Numbered from the stretch's first letter, positions 1-9,271 are shown. The stretch: DNA of 60,256 bases from an uncultured Gammaproteobacteria bacterium (GCA_938075585.1 CALJHG010000006.1:1-60256); one strand, 5' to 3'. Numbers and translations are program-made. Notes: generated by a model not told the origin, from the sequence alone.

Positions 1-1
1 T

Positions 2-385
2 TTAGGCATAAAGGGTGGATATGGAAACACCATAGAACTTCAACATGGTGGAAAATACACTACTCTATACGCGCATCTTTCAAGCTATGCTAGAGAGTTA
101 AAAATTAGATCTAAGGTCACGCAAGGTCAGGTTATAGGCTATGTAGGCAAGTCTGGTTTGGCGACCGGCCCGCATCTGCACTATGAATTTAGAGTTAACG
201 GTGAGCATAGAGACCCCTTAACTGTTAAGCTTCCAGCTGAACGGCCCATAAATATTAAGTATAAGAAGGCTTTTGAAGAACGAAAGGGTATGCTGGTCTC
301 GTTACTCAACTATAGTAAAGTCCACGATACTCGAGAGACTAGAAAAATTACTGAGACTATAATCCGGCTATATTCAAAAAGGTAA
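2..385 (+). CDS. M23 (LytM-type) metallopeptidase, C-terminal part
   Basis: Partial gene; its 5' end lies left of the window and the frame is open from base 2 to the TAA at 383-385. The visible residues match the end of a LytM/peptidase M23 domain: a glycine-rich stretch with YGN, a YAHLS motif, a hydrophobic GQVIGYVGKSG turn and the metal-binding HLHYE (H-x-H) followed by FRVNG. Such proteins are Zn-dependent endopeptidases acting on peptidoglycan cross-bridges, or inactive activators of amidases; the H-x-H is intact here. The last 55 or so residues are a basic tail of no known domain. The stop is five bases from anmK, suggesting co-transcription with a cell-wall recycling gene, an arrangement I recall from Pseudomonas. 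Confidence 0.85.
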   Translation, partial: LGIKGGYGNTIELQHGGKYTTLYAHLSSYARELKIRSKVTQGQVIGYVGKSGLATGPHLHYEFRVNGEHRDPLTVKLPAERPINIKYKKAFEERKGMLVSLLNYSKVHDTRETRKITETIIRLYSKR

Positions 386-389
386 AAAA

Positions 390-1532
390 GTGGAAGGAAG
401 CACTCCAAACGATAGGGACGATATCTTTATAGGCCTAATGTCTGGAACTAGTATGGATGGGGTCGATGCAGTTGCAGTAAATTTTGTAGACAACAAATTG
501 TGCTTGATAGCTAGCCTAAAACTGCCTTACCCATCTTCTATAAAAGAAGATCTATTGGAAATAACAGACGTAAGAAATCGATTCCCACTTAAATACATCG
601 CTTGCCTCGATATAACTATAGGCAATTTTTTCGCAACAACAGTGCAACAACTTATAGACGAATCCCAGATAGCTACCGCAAATATCGTTGCAATCGGCTC
701 ACACGGTCAAACTATAAGCCATCATATCGACAAAAAAACTCCATATAGCTGGCAGATAGGAAATCCATCAAACATAGCAATGAAAACTGGTATAACTACT
801 GTTGCAAGTTTCAGAAGCGCGGATGTCGCCTCAGGCGGACAGGGCGCGCCTCTGGTCCCGGCATTTCATGAATATCAATTCGGGTCCGACAACTGTCACC
901 GAGTGATAGTTAATATCGGAGGAATTGCAAATATCTCAATCTTAAAAAAAAATGCTAGCGGCCTTATCGGCTATGATACTGGACCAGGAAACTGCCTAAT
1001 GGACGACTGGTGTCGACTTAATGGCCAGGGAGAATTTGATGAAGCTGGGCGATGGGCGCAGTCAGGAAATACTATTGTGACTCTTTTGGATGAGTTGTTA
1101 AGTGACGCCTACTTCAATCAAAAACTGACGAAAAGCACTGGGAGAGAACTATTTAATCTCCATTATTTAGACAACATTCTTAACACCCGAAAAGAATGGA
1201 GAAATGCCAACCCTCGTGATGTTCAAGCTACTTTGGTTGAGCTTACCTCGCGGTCAATCACCGAGGAAATTAAAAAACATCAATTAGAGCTAACATCAGA
1301 AATTTATATTTGTGGAGGCGGGGCATCAAATAGATTTTTAGTCAAAAAAATCGGTAGAGAATTTCCGTCACAAGAAGTGAAGACCACAGACACCTTAGGC
1401 ATTCATCCTGACTTCGTTGAAGCTGCAGCTTTTGCGTGGCTAGCTAAACAGCGACTTTTAGGGGCACCAATTAAGCTTGTAACTGGTGGCAAACACAATC
1501 AATTAGTGCTTGGAGGCATATATTCAGCGTAA
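390..1532 (+). CDS. anmK: Anhydro-N-acetylmuramic acid kinase
   Basis: The 380-residue product begins with the family signature GLMSGTSMDGVDAV (about residues 15-28) and carries the ASKHA-fold glycine-rich blocks GSHGQT, NIGGIAN, GYDTGPGNCLMD and CGGGASN. AnmK phosphorylates and opens 1,6-anhydro-MurNAc released from peptidoglycan turnover, giving MurNAc-6-phosphate in the cytoplasm. Length fits the usual 365-390 residues. The start is a GTG four bases after the stop of the upstream M23 peptidase gene, with AAAAAGG just before it, so the two are probably translated from one message. Nothing in the sequence suggests loss of function. Confidence 0.96.
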   Translation: MEGSTPNDRDDIFIGLMSGTSMDGVDAVAVNFVDNKLCLIASLKLPYPSSIKEDLLEITDVRNRFPLKYIACLDITIGNFFATTVQQLIDESQIATANIVAIGSHGQTISHHIDKKTPYSWQIGNPSNIAMKTGITTVASFRSADVASGGQGAPLVPAFHEYQFGSDNCHRVIVNIGGIANISILKKNASGLIGYDTGPGNCLMDDWCRLNGQGEFDEAGRWAQSGNTIVTLLDELLSDAYFNQKLTKSTGRELFNLHYLDNILNTRKEWRNANPRDVQATLVELTSRSITEEIKKHQLELTSEIYICGGGASNRFLVKKIGREFPSQEVKTTDTLGIHPDFVEAAAFAWLAKQRLLGAPIKLVTGGKHNQLVLGGIYSA

Positions 1533-1573
1533 TTTTTTAACAGGTCTAGAGAAAAGATTCTGTCAAAATTCTG

Positions 1574-1915
1574 TTAAACAGAAAATGAAGAGCCGCATCC
1601 ACATGTAGTGGTAGCATTCGGATTTCGTATTACGAACTGCGAACCTTCTAAGCCCTCACTGTAATCAATTTCTGCACCTGACAGGTACTGCACGCTCATC
1701 GGGTCGACAAGCAATTTAACACCGCCATTGGAAACTATGGTGTCGCCTTCGCCTTCCTCTTGGTCAAACGTAAACCCATATTGGAAACCTGAGCACCCTC
1801 CCCCAGATATAAACACCCTCAGCATGAGGCTATCATCTCCCTCCTCATTTATGAGTTCTTTTACCTTATGAGCCGCCGAATCGGTAAATACTAGTGTTTC
1901 TACAGCAATGTCCAT
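1574..1915 (-). CDS. erpA: A-type iron-sulfur carrier ErpA
   Basis: The 113-residue protein has the A-type carrier fold signature: [11 protein letters not shown] with Cys41 and the C-terminal CGCG with Cys105 and Cys107, the three cysteines that bind the cluster. It delivers [4Fe-4S] or [2Fe-2S] clusters to apo-enzymes; ErpA is the paralogue required for isoprenoid enzymes in E. coli. I choose ErpA over IscA or SufA from the length, the acidic EGEGD insertion and the anmK/M23 neighbourhood, which in Pseudomonas also carries erpA. It converges on anmK, and the end of the gene contributes one arm of an inverted repeat (TTTAACAG at 1537, CTGTTAAA at 1571). Confidence 0.93.
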   Translation of the reverse strand: MDIAVETLVFTDSAAHKVKELINEEGDDSLMLRVFISGGGCSGFQYGFTFDQEEGEGDTIVSNGGVKLLVDPMSVQYLSGAEIDYSEGLEGSQFVIRNPNATTTCGCGSSFSV

Positions 1916-1977
1916 TGTTATTCTCTATCAGTAGTTTCTGTTTAATGTGTCTATTGTTGTCTCAAATTCTATTAAAA

Positions 1978-2400
1978 TCAATCACTTTCTTGAGGAACGC
2001 CTCCGTAATCTAAAGAAAGCGCAGGCCTTTCTTCGTCAGTGATCCGAACTAATTTCCCATTGACCTCGGCACCAATAGCCATTTCCATCAACCCATAATA
2101 CACGTCTCCCTCAACTCGGGCGCTAGATGCAAGCGCTATTTGTTCTGACGCACGAACGTCTCCTTTAACTAATCCGCTAAGTAAAACGCACTCGACTTGT
2201 ACTTCACCTTCGATAGTTCCACGCTCGCTTACAGTCAAGCATGAATACCCGCCATCGTCAGAACAAACTGTACCTTTAATAGTACCATCGACATGCATTC
2301 CACCACTAAATTTCACATCACCAGTCAGGACACTGTTCCCTCCAACTAGGGAATCTATTTTACCCGGCTTTCGCTTTTTATTTTTGCGCCACATTTTCAT
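1978..2400 (-). CDS. Bactofilin family cytoskeletal protein
   Basis: The 140-residue product has a basic N-terminus (RKNKKRKPGK) followed by the bactofilin (DUF583) core: short repeats such as GDVKFSGGMHVDGTIKG, GTIEGEV and GLVKGDV, then ARVEGDVYYG, which form a right-handed beta-helix. Bactofilins polymerise without nucleotide into filaments on the inner face of the membrane and often recruit peptidoglycan enzymes. Pairing with an M23 peptidase gene one or two genes away fits the widely seen bactofilin/LytM association, although here the two are on opposite strands. It lies 62 bases upstream of erpA on the same strand and is divergent from hemJ. Confidence 0.9.
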   Translation of the reverse strand: MKMWRKNKKRKPGKIDSLVGGNSVLTGDVKFSGGMHVDGTIKGTVCSDDGGYSCLTVSERGTIEGEVQVECVLLSGLVKGDVRASEQIALASSARVEGDVYYGLMEMAIGAEVNGKLVRITDEERPALSLDYGGVPQESD

Positions 2401-2566
2401 TCCTTATACACTAGCAACCATGGATAGCTAAAGAATTTAAAGTTTACCTTCTTTTCGGTTAGTGTTCATCTTTATCCTATAAATTATTTGGGCGAAGTAA
2501 GGTATTATCTTTTACAGCAATACACATCTTGCCATACAAATGAAAATATTAATGAAGCGTTAAGCT

Positions 2567-3007
2567 ATGTACCTATTGTTAAAGTCCTTACATTTAATCT
2601 TTGTAGTTACATGGTTCGCAGGCTTATTTTACCTTCCGCGCTTATATGTGTATCACTCTGCCTCACTAGACAAGACTGGCATCCAACGATTCGAGTTGAT
2701 GGAAAAAAAATTATACTACGGCATCATGTGGCCCAGTATGCTCCTAACGTTATGCACCGGAACTGGTCTTATCGTTATTAACGGCATGCCTTGGGCTTCG
2801 CAATCGTCTTGGCTGCAAATAAAAATACTTATAGTCATTTCTTTGTGCATCTATCAGTTATATTTAGGGTGGCTCCGAAAGGTTTTTGTTCTAAAAGCAA
2901 ACAAGCATGGACATATTTTCTACCGGTGGCTAAATGAGGCGCCGGTCATCGCCCTAATTGCGATAATATTTCTAGCAGTATTTAAGCCGTCATTGTGGGG
3001 TACGTGA
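2567..3007 (+). CDS. hemJ: Protoporphyrinogen IX oxidase HemJ
   Basis: A 146-residue membrane protein with four or five hydrophobic helices. The N-terminal LHLIFVVTWFAGLFYLPRL with its conserved His9, and the VYH following, is the signature of the HemJ (UPF0093) family, which oxidises protoporphyrinogen IX to protoporphyrin IX in the penultimate step of heme synthesis. The window also encodes hemL, hemB and hemH of the same pathway, which supports the call; neither hemG nor hemY is seen here. The last bases overlap or abut thiD. A competing frame at 2488-2781 has no recognisable product. No TPP riboswitch or other leader is visible in the 166-base gap upstream. Confidence 0.88.
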   Translation: MYLLLKSLHLIFVVTWFAGLFYLPRLYVYHSASLDKTGIQRFELMEKKLYYGIMWPSMLLTLCTGTGLIVINGMPWASQSSWLQIKILIVISLCIYQLYLGWLRKVFVLKANKHGHIFYRWLNEAPVIALIAIIFLAVFKPSLWGT

Positions 3008-3018
3008 GAGACGCGCAT

Positions 3019-3801
3019 ATGGTTCACAACGAATCAAAACTCGGAAACGTACTAATTGTATCAGCACACGATCCTAGCGGCGCTGGCCTGCAAGCAGATA
3101 TAGAAACATGTCAGGCGCTCAACTGTTACCCCGCTACTATTGTGACTGGATTAACGACCCAAAATACAAGAAAATTATCTAGTATTAAAAATGTCAGTGC
3201 CCATGACTTCAAGGCACAACTGGAAATGTTGCTCGAAGAATTCGAGCCCGGAGTTTGCAAAGTTGGGCTAATAAATTCAACCGACTTGATGGCCACTTTG
3301 GGTAACGTAATTAGAGAAAAACTGCCAGGTATCCCTTTAGTGATAGACCCTATACTTGGCAGTGGGTCTGGGGCGAAACTGTTTACCGAAGAAATAGTTG
3401 AAGGGTATCTCCAGCATCTAACCCCTCTAACCGAAATCATGACGCCTAATCTGGCCGAATTGCGTCTTTTAAGTAACAGTAAAGATGTCGTGTCTGGCGT
3501 CGATTATTTACTAGGTAAGGGATGTAAAAATGTATTAGTGACTGACACAAATCCAGAGAAAGAAATTATCACTAACCACTTATTCTCAAAAGTTTACGAA
3601 CAGGAGACTTATGAAATGGAGCGCTACCGAGGAGAGTATCATGGTACCGGATGTACGCTAAGCTCCGCGGTTGCCTGCCGCTTAGCAACCGGAATGGACA
3701 TCGGAAGCGCTGTACGATCTGCACAAAAATACGCTCATTCAGCAGTACAATTTGCTCATAACTTTGGATGGTGTCAAAAAATCCCCAATCGATTCTTCTA
3801 A
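3019..3801 (+). CDS. thiD: Hydroxymethylpyrimidine/phosphomethylpyrimidine kinase
   Basis: The product has the ribokinase-like ThiD layout: SAHDPSGAGLQADI near the N-terminus, VIDPILGSGSG in the middle, TPNLAE, and the C-terminal anion-hole motif GEYHGTGCTLSSAVAC containing the catalytic region. ThiD phosphorylates HMP and HMP-P for thiamine synthesis. I chose the ATG at 3019, which has GAGAG about nine bases upstream; an ATG at 2995 would overlap hemJ and has no Shine-Dalgarno sequence. The next gene is thiE, whose enzyme uses the ThiD product directly, so the pair forms a short thiamine operon running into hemL. Confidence 0.93.
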   Translation: MVHNESKLGNVLIVSAHDPSGAGLQADIETCQALNCYPATIVTGLTTQNTRKLSSIKNVSAHDFKAQLEMLLEEFEPGVCKVGLINSTDLMATLGNVIREKLPGIPLVIDPILGSGSGAKLFTEEIVEGYLQHLTPLTEIMTPNLAELRLLSNSKDVVSGVDYLLGKGCKNVLVTDTNPEKEIITNHLFSKVYEQETYEMERYRGEYHGTGCTLSSAVACRLATGMDIGSAVRSAQKYAHSAVQFAHNFGWCQKIPNRFF

Positions 3802-3814
3802 AAAGTACCTACCT

Positions 3815-4447
3815 ATGAAATTCAGAAAAAATGGGGTTTATTGGCTGACACCTAGCGGTATTCAAGATACTAAAAAGCTCGTTTCACTTGCAAGGCAAGT
3901 AATGAGCGGTGGAGCATCTATGGTTCAGTACCGTCAAAAGAATTTAAACACTTCACAAAAACGTCATCAAGCGTTGCAATTAAAAAAAGTCTGTGTCGCT
4001 TATAGAGTCCCGTTTATTATCAATGATTCTGTTGATCTTGCGTTAGCTGTGGATGCCGATGGTGTTCATATAGGTAAATCAGACTCCTCCTTGAAGATGG
4101 CCCGCGACAATCTTGGAGACCACAAAATAATCGGTGTATCCTGCTATAATGACATTGATAGAGCGCAGGATATGTTAGATAACGGTGCCGACTATGTTGC
4201 GTTTGGTCGCTTTTATCCATCTTTAACGAAACCGGAAGCACCTATGTGTTCGCCCGAAGTCTTAAAAGTTGCGGGGGAACAATTCTCATCATCAATTGTC
4301 GCGATAGGAGGCATAAACTTGGATAATGCCTCCTATCTTATTAATAATGGGGCAACGCATATAGCGATCGTCGATGCGATATCACAAGCTAAATGCCCTT
4401 ATTTGGCTACAAAACGTTTATCAGGATTATTTAAAAAAAATTTATGA
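3815..4447 (+). CDS. thiE: Thiamine-phosphate synthase
   Basis: A TIM-barrel ThiE of 210 residues from the chosen start. Motifs seen are YWLTP at strand 1, QYRQKN (pyrophosphate/Mg site), PFIINDSVDLALAVDADGVHIG, GVSCYN, a YVAFGRFYPSLTKP loop and AIGGINLDNA. It joins HMP-PP with thiazole phosphate to give thiamine phosphate. The open frame begins at 3752 inside thiD, but homology begins at the Met encoded at 3815, fourteen bases after the thiD stop, so I take that start. The TGA stop overlaps the hemL ATG (ATGA), implying translational coupling. Confidence 0.92.
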   Translation: MKFRKNGVYWLTPSGIQDTKKLVSLARQVMSGGASMVQYRQKNLNTSQKRHQALQLKKVCVAYRVPFIINDSVDLALAVDADGVHIGKSDSSLKMARDNLGDHKIIGVSCYNDIDRAQDMLDNGADYVAFGRFYPSLTKPEAPMCSPEVLKVAGEQFSSSIVAIGGINLDNASYLINNGATHIAIVDAISQAKCPYLATKRLSGLFKKNL

Positions 4448-5727
4448 GTAACAGATCTAAAAGCCTCTTTGAAGCGGCGCTCGCGGTAATGCCTGGGGGA
4501 GTGAATTCACCAGTGCGAGCGTTCAATAACCTGCGAGATAACCCTATCTACTTCACAGAAGGTAATGGGCCTTATTTATTTGATGTTGATGGCAAACGAT
4601 ATGTCGACTATGTTGGGAGTTGGGGACCTGCGATAGCAGGGCATTCGCATCCTGAAGTTGTTTCAGCTGTGAGAACTCAACTTGAATCTGGTCTTAGCTT
4701 TGGGGCTCCTACGGAGATTGAAACCGTTTTAGCCGAAAAAATTATCAAATTAGTCCCATCTGCGGAAAAACTACGCATGACAAGTTCCGGTACCGAAGCG
4801 GCCATGAGTGCTATTCGTCTTGCACGAGGATACACAAATCGTGAGTTGATAATTAAATTTGAAGGATGTTACCACGGACATGGGGACTCATTGCTAGTAA
4901 AAGCGGGTTCAGGTGCCATGACTACCGGAGTCCCAGACTCGGCAGGCGTCCCGAAGGATTTAGCTAGCAAAACCATAACTTTAACTTATAATGATATTTC
5001 TGGCACAATTAACGCGTTTAAAAAACTTGGTGGAAATATAGCTGCAGTAATAGTAGAACCTATAGCGGGTAATATGGGTTGCATACCACCGGTGCCCGGA
5101 TTTTTAGAAACATTACGCGAACTAACCTCAACTAACGAAGCTCTGCTTATCTTCGATGAAGTTATGACGGGTTTTCGCGTGGGACTAGGCGGTGCTCAAA
5201 AGTTATTTAAAATAACGCCAGATCTCACAGTTTTAGGGAAGATTATCGGGGGAGGACTTCCGGTAGGGGCGATTACTGGCAAAGCCCAAATCATCGATTT
5301 TTTCGCTCCGATTGGCCCCGTCTATCAAGCTGGCACTCTATCTGGAAATCCTCTGGCAATGGCAAGTGGTCTAGCAACAATTGAATTAGTCAGTAGGAAA
5401 GATTTCCATAAAAAGCTTGAATTGAGCACCGCCAAATTATCCCAAGGGCTAGAATCCCTGGCCAAAAAAAAAGGCGTGGACTTATGTGTCAACCACGTAT
5501 GCGGAATGTTTGGAATTTTTTTCTCTGATCAAAAAATGATTAGTAACCTAGAAGATGTCAAAAACTGTGATGAAAAAAAGTTTAAATCTTTCTTTAATAT
5601 TATGCTCGAAAATGGCATAAATCTGGCTCCTTCAAGGTTTGAAGCTGGATTTATTTCATCTGCACACGGAGAAGAGGAAATAGCGGAGACACTGCGCGCG
5701 GCAGAGTTGGCGTTTAGCATGCTATAA
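4444..5727 (+). CDS. hemL: Glutamate-1-semialdehyde 2,1-aminomutase
   Basis: A 427-residue class-III PLP aminotransferase, the usual length for HemL. Seen are the N-terminal MPGGVNSPVRAF, SSGTEA (PLP phosphate), GCYHGHGD, IFDEVMTGFRV, and LGKIIGGGLPVGA with the Schiff-base lysine at about residue 266. It converts glutamate-1-semialdehyde to 5-aminolevulinate, the second step of the C5 heme pathway. The gene starts on an ATG overlapping the thiE stop. The thiD-thiE-hemL order is one I recall from Pseudomonas. It converges on fabA with only five bases between the two ends. Confidence 0.97.
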   Translation: MSNRSKSLFEAALAVMPGGVNSPVRAFNNLRDNPIYFTEGNGPYLFDVDGKRYVDYVGSWGPAIAGHSHPEVVSAVRTQLESGLSFGAPTEIETVLAEKIIKLVPSAEKLRMTSSGTEAAMSAIRLARGYTNRELIIKFEGCYHGHGDSLLVKAGSGAMTTGVPDSAGVPKDLASKTITLTYNDISGTINAFKKLGGNIAAVIVEPIAGNMGCIPPVPGFLETLRELTSTNEALLIFDEVMTGFRVGLGGAQKLFKITPDLTVLGKIIGGGLPVGAITGKAQIIDFFAPIGPVYQAGTLSGNPLAMASGLATIELVSRKDFHKKLELSTAKLSQGLESLAKKKGVDLCVNHVCGMFGIFFSDQKMISNLEDVKNCDEKKFKSFFNIMLENGINLAPSRFEAGFISSAHGEEEIAETLRAAELAFSML

Positions 5728-5732
5728 ACGCC

Positions 5733-6299
5733 CTAAAGTTGTCCTTCTGTAAATAGTCCGACTCTTAGATTCTTTCCTTCGTATATTTTTTCTCCGTCAA
5801 CTTCCATTGTCGCGTCAGCAATTCCCATTACTAGGGCTCTAGAAATGACTCGCCTTACATCTACCGTATAGCGTACAACCTTCTGATCTGGTGTAACTTG
5901 ACCGGTGAACTGAATATCGCTGCCGCCTAATGCCCTGCCTCTCCCCAGACCACCTCTCCACGCTAAATAAAATCCTACAAGCTGCCACATAGCGTCTAAA
6001 CCTAGGCAACCAGGCATAACTGGATCACCTTCAAAATGACAACCAAAAAACCACAGTTCAGGTTTAATATCCAGTTCTGCAGTTACTATTCCTCGCCCAT
6101 ATTTCCCAGAAACACTGTCGATATGTGTAATTCTATCGAACATAAGCATAGGCGGCGCCGGTAGCTGAGCGTTACCGGGACCGAAAATATCTCCCTGACC
6201 ACATCGAATCAACTCCTCGTAGTTAAATTCCTCCTGATAACCTTGGTCTCTTACGATGGGTGCTTCAGGATTGAGCGGCTCATATTTTTTTGATGACAT
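5733..6299 (-). CDS. fabA: 3-hydroxydecanoyl-ACP dehydratase/isomerase FabA
   Basis: A hot-dog fold dehydratase with the FabA-specific motif [21 protein letters not shown]; His88 and Asp102 are the catalytic pair. FabA dehydrates 3-hydroxydecanoyl-ACP and isomerises the trans-2 product to cis-3, starting unsaturated fatty acid synthesis. At 188 residues it is about 17 longer than the E. coli enzyme, the extra being a hydrophilic N-terminal extension. No fabB lies beside it, although the two are often adjacent. The 117-base leader holds the short palindrome CGGAAAAATTTCCG at 6326-6339, which could be an operator or a weak terminator for the upstream gene. Confidence 0.96.
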   Translation of the reverse strand: MSSKKYEPLNPEAPIVRDQGYQEEFNYEELIRCGQGDIFGPGNAQLPAPPMLMFDRITHIDSVSGKYGRGIVTAELDIKPELWFFGCHFEGDPVMPGCLGLDAMWQLVGFYLAWRGGLGRGRALGGSDIQFTGQVTPDQKVVRYTVDVRRVISRALVMGIADATMEVDGEKIYEGKNLRVGLFTEGQL

Positions 6300-6416
6300 A
6301 TAGAATCTTCTTTGGTGAAAAATAGCGGAAAAATTTCCGATAAAAAAGATGATTATCCCATAGATCGATTGTCTTGTAACATAGGACGAACTAGAGCTAC
6401 CGATACGGCATCATAC

Positions 6417-7244
6417 TCAATCTTTCGACACTCTAAATGAAACGTCATTCTGCAAAGACGGTATCATAGACCTCGCAACTGAAGACTTTTCAGGGTAAAT
6501 CTCCGCAGTTATGTAGCCTTCATCTACGCCACCATCTGCCAAAACAACCCCCCAAGGATCGACAATCAATGAGTGGCCGTAAGTTTTTCTACCCCATGGC
6601 CGCACGCCAGTTTGGCCGGGGGCAAAAACATAAGACCCTGTTTCTATCGCCCTACTCCGCACTAACGTATGCCAATGTGCGGCCCCTGTCTTTTCAGTGA
6701 AAGCGGCAGGAATGGAAATAAAACAAGCGCCCGCCTGAGCAAGTGACCGGTAAAGCTCAGGAAACCGAACGTCGTAGCATATAGTCAGACCTAAGCCACC
6801 CCATGGCGTTGTTAATAATCTCGCGTGCTCACCTGGAATTACGTTCTGTGATTCTTTATATTCCTGCCCATCTTTAATAGCCACATCGAATAAATGTATT
6901 TTATCGTAAAAACCAATCTCATGTCCCTTAGCATCAAGCAAAATAGAGCGATTATAAACTTTGCGATTAGACGCCTTCACCGGAATAGAACCTAAAAGCA
7001 ACCAACAGGATAATTCACACGCTAAAGCCTTCGCTTGTACCAATGCAGGATGATATTCCATTTCCCAGCCGCGCGCCCAGTAATCCGAGTCATTGGGCTC
7101 TAACACAGAATAAAATTCTGGCAAGCATATTAACTCAGCGCCAGCGTCAGACGCTCCTCTAACCAAGGTTTCAACTTTCGATATGTTTTCAGCCTGATTG
7201 CTACCAGCAGAATTTTGAATACAAGCAACTTTGAAAGAACTCAA
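6417..7244 (-). CDS. Nitrilase-superfamily amidohydrolase (Nit1/YbeM-like)
   Basis: A 275-residue carbon-nitrogen hydrolase with the full catalytic triad: Glu43 in LPEFY, Lys115 in YDKIHLFDV and Cys156 in LTICYDVRFPELYR. The sequence around these residues resembles the Nit1/YbeM branch that removes deaminated glutathione as a metabolite-repair enzyme; omega-amidase is the alternative. The start is a TTG preceded by GAGGAG five bases upstream, a good ribosome site that outweighs the poor start codon. It lies 39 bases from rraA on the same strand and may be co-transcribed with it. Confidence 0.88.
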   Translation of the reverse strand: MSSFKVACIQNSAGSNQAENISKVETLVRGASDAGAELICLPEFYSVLEPNDSDYWARGWEMEYHPALVQAKALACELSCWLLLGSIPVKASNRKVYNRSILLDAKGHEIGFYDKIHLFDVAIKDGQEYKESQNVIPGEHARLLTTPWGGLGLTICYDVRFPELYRSLAQAGACFISIPAAFTEKTGAAHWHTLVRSRAIETGSYVFAPGQTGVRPWGRKTYGHSLIVDPWGVVLADGGVDEGYITAEIYPEKSSVARSMIPSLQNDVSFRVSKD

Positions 7245-7283
7245 AATATCTCCTCATGTCCCCAATGCCAATAATTCTGTGAC

Positions 7284-7763
7284 TTACAGTAGCGCGCTCT
7301 TGGAAATGACTATACCGTCTCTATCAGCATACAAATATTTCCCCGGCTCTATTGTCGCATCAGCGAATCTCAGAGCTACGTCTCTCACTCCTTCGCCGCG
7401 TTTCACACTCTTCCTTGGATTGACCCCTATAGCCTTTACCCCCAAAGCAATATCATTGATTTGAGCAGAATCCCGAATACACCCAAAAACTATTATTCCT
7501 GACCAGCCATTTTCTTTTGCTAGAACGGCTAAGTTATCGCCCACAAGTGCGCACCTAAGCGAACCGCCACCATCTATTACTAAAACCTTATTCTCACCGG
7601 ATCTTTCCAATTCAGCTCTCACTAAAGTGTTGTCTTCAAATACCTTAAGCGTTGCTATCTCTCCCTCAAAAACGGATTGACCACCGTAGTCAGAAAAAAT
7701 CGGTGCTAATACAGTTAGCTCCTCGCCAAAGTCGTCGTATAAATCTGCAGTTGCCATTGTCAT
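7284..7763 (-). CDS. rraA: Ribonuclease E activity regulator RraA
   Basis: A 159-residue RraA-family protein; motifs seen are DLYDDFGEEL, FSDYGGQSVFEGEI, VIDGGGSLRCALVGD, WSGIIVFGCIRDS and GVNPRKSVKRGEG. RraA trimers bind RNase E and RhlB in E. coli and dampen mRNA decay; other members of the fold are HMG aldolases, but the gammaproteobacterial length and motifs favour RraA. Two in-frame ATGs (7763 and 7757) are possible; the second sits at a better distance from AAGAG. An RhlB-like helicase is encoded elsewhere in the window. Confidence 0.92.
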   Translation of the reverse strand: MTMATADLYDDFGEELTVLAPIFSDYGGQSVFEGEIATLKVFEDNTLVRAELERSGENKVLVIDGGGSLRCALVGDNLAVLAKENGWSGIIVFGCIRDSAQINDIALGVKAIGVNPRKSVKRGEGVRDVALRFADATIEPGKYLYADRDGIVISKSALL

Positions 7764-7808
7764 CTCTTAGCCCTCAACTTAGGGTGTACCTGATTTGGGG
7801 ATTCATTA

Positions 7809-9179
7809 TCATTTATTTTTGACCGATTTTTTCCGTTTCATCCAGTCCGAAATCGATTTTTGAGGGACCCTCGAAACCGCGAGACTATTTGCATTTACAT
7901 TATCTGTAATAGTACTCCCGGCACCTACAGTGGAACCAGTACCTATGGTCACGGGGGCGACTAATTGTGACCCCGAGCCAATAAAGACCCCATCTTGTAT
8001 GACAGTTTTATGTTTATTTTCACCGTCATAATTACACGTTATCGTACCTGCGCCGATATTGACTCGTTCACCAACTTCGGTATCGCCAACATAGCTAAGA
8101 TGATTAACTTTACTCATCATACCTATATCGGACTTTTTGATTTCCACGAAATTTCCGATTTTCCCTCTGTCTCCTATGAAAGATTCGGGTCTTAAGTGTG
8201 AGAATGGTCCAACCTGAGCGCCTTTTCCTACAAATGAATTTTGGACGACACAGTTAGGTAGTATTGTTGCTGAAGACGAAATCTCGGAGTCTGAGATGAT
8301 ATTATTAGAACCTATAGTAACGCGGTCACCCAAAACTACCCGGCCCGAAAAAACCGTGTTTACATCAATAAAAACATCTTTCCCGCAAATGAGTTCACCT
8401 CGAACATCAATCCTACTCGGATCTGCGACGGTCACACCGTCTCTCATAAGGTTCTTCACCACCCGTGCCTGAAGGGCTCGCTCGGTTGCCGCAAGTTGGT
8501 TGCGATCATTTACTCCCAAACCCAATAACGCGTCACTTAAAACTACCGACCCGACCTTCTTATTTAATTCGAAGGCAATCTTGATACAATCTGTCAAATA
8601 GTACTCATTCTGACCGTTTCTAGCTCCGATTTTCGGAATAACTTCTTGCAGGAACTCGGCGCTTGCGACCATGATGCCAGTATTTATTTCTTTAATTGAT
8701 CTCTGAGAGTCATCAGCATCGACATCTTCGACAATCGAAGTGATTTTGCCTTCTTTATCTCTGATAATTCGGCCATAGCCATCAGGGTTATCCGAATTAC
8801 TTGTTAGGACCGCAACATCGGAGCGAGATCCGCAATCTATCAATTGAGAAACTATTTCATCTGTTAAAAGTGGAACGTCACCGCTAAGAATCAATACCGC
8901 GCCCTTCTCAGAGAGATGAGGTAAAGCTTGTGCCACGGCATGACCCGTGCCGAATTGTTGCCGTTGCTCCACAAACTCAAGTTGCTCTCCCGCCAGATGT
9001 TCGCGCAACATCTCCTGTTGAGATCCGACTATCACGATTACATTCCCCGTGAGTTTCTTCGCGGTAGTTAGCACATGGTCTATCATCGGCCTACCAGCCA
9101 ATTTTTGCAAAACCTTCGGAAACGCAGAATTCATCCGTCTGCCTTTACCAGCTGCTAAAATTAAAACACTCAAACTCAT
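7809..9179 (-). CDS. glmU: Bifunctional GlmU: GlcN-1-P acetyltransferase / UDP-GlcNAc pyrophosphorylase
   Basis: A 456-residue bifunctional enzyme of standard length. The N-terminal pyrophosphorylase domain shows LILAAGKGRRMNSAFPKVLQ, GTGHAV, LSGDVPLL and NTGIM. From about residue 250 the C-terminal domain is a left-handed beta-helix of hexapeptide repeats, with NFVEIKKS, NHLSYVGD and NIGAGTITCNYDG at the acetyltransferase site. It makes UDP-GlcNAc for peptidoglycan and LPS. It follows the ATP synthase operon by 92 bases on the same strand, the usual position in gammaproteobacteria. The C-terminal residues are lysine-rich. Confidence 0.97.
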   Translation of the reverse strand: MSLSVLILAAGKGRRMNSAFPKVLQKLAGRPMIDHVLTTAKKLTGNVIVIVGSQQEMLREHLAGEQLEFVEQRQQFGTGHAVAQALPHLSEKGAVLILSGDVPLLTDEIVSQLIDCGSRSDVAVLTSNSDNPDGYGRIIRDKEGKITSIVEDVDADDSQRSIKEINTGIMVASAEFLQEVIPKIGARNGQNEYYLTDCIKIAFELNKKVGSVVLSDALLGLGVNDRNQLAATERALQARVVKNLMRDGVTVADPSRIDVRGELICGKDVFIDVNTVFSGRVVLGDRVTIGSNNIISDSEISSSATILPNCVVQNSFVGKGAQVGPFSHLRPESFIGDRGKIGNFVEIKKSDIGMMSKVNHLSYVGDTEVGERVNIGAGTITCNYDGENKHKTVIQDGVFIGSGSQLVAPVTIGTGSTVGAGSTITDNVNANSLAVSRVPQKSISDWMKRKKSVKNK

Positions 9180-9271
9180 AGCTGTCCTATTCCCCTTAAG
9201 TCAACACACTTATCATAGTGCGCATAGCAAACGGGGACAATTACCATATGAAAATGAGTATACTAAACTAA

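Noticed and set aside
1537-1578. Inverted repeat TTTAACAG/CTGTTAAA between anmK and erpA as a bidirectional terminator
   Set aside because: The arms are 26 bases apart, A+T-rich and partly inside erpA; too weak to call a terminator.
2401-2566. Possible TPP riboswitch upstream of the hemJ-thiD-thiE genes
   Set aside because: None of the conserved THI-element blocks (CTGAGA, ACCTGA-GATAAT type) is present.
2488-2781. 97-codon frame on the plus strand overlapping hemJ
   Set aside because: It shares DNA with hemJ, which has clear family motifs in another frame, and its own translation shows no domain or signal.
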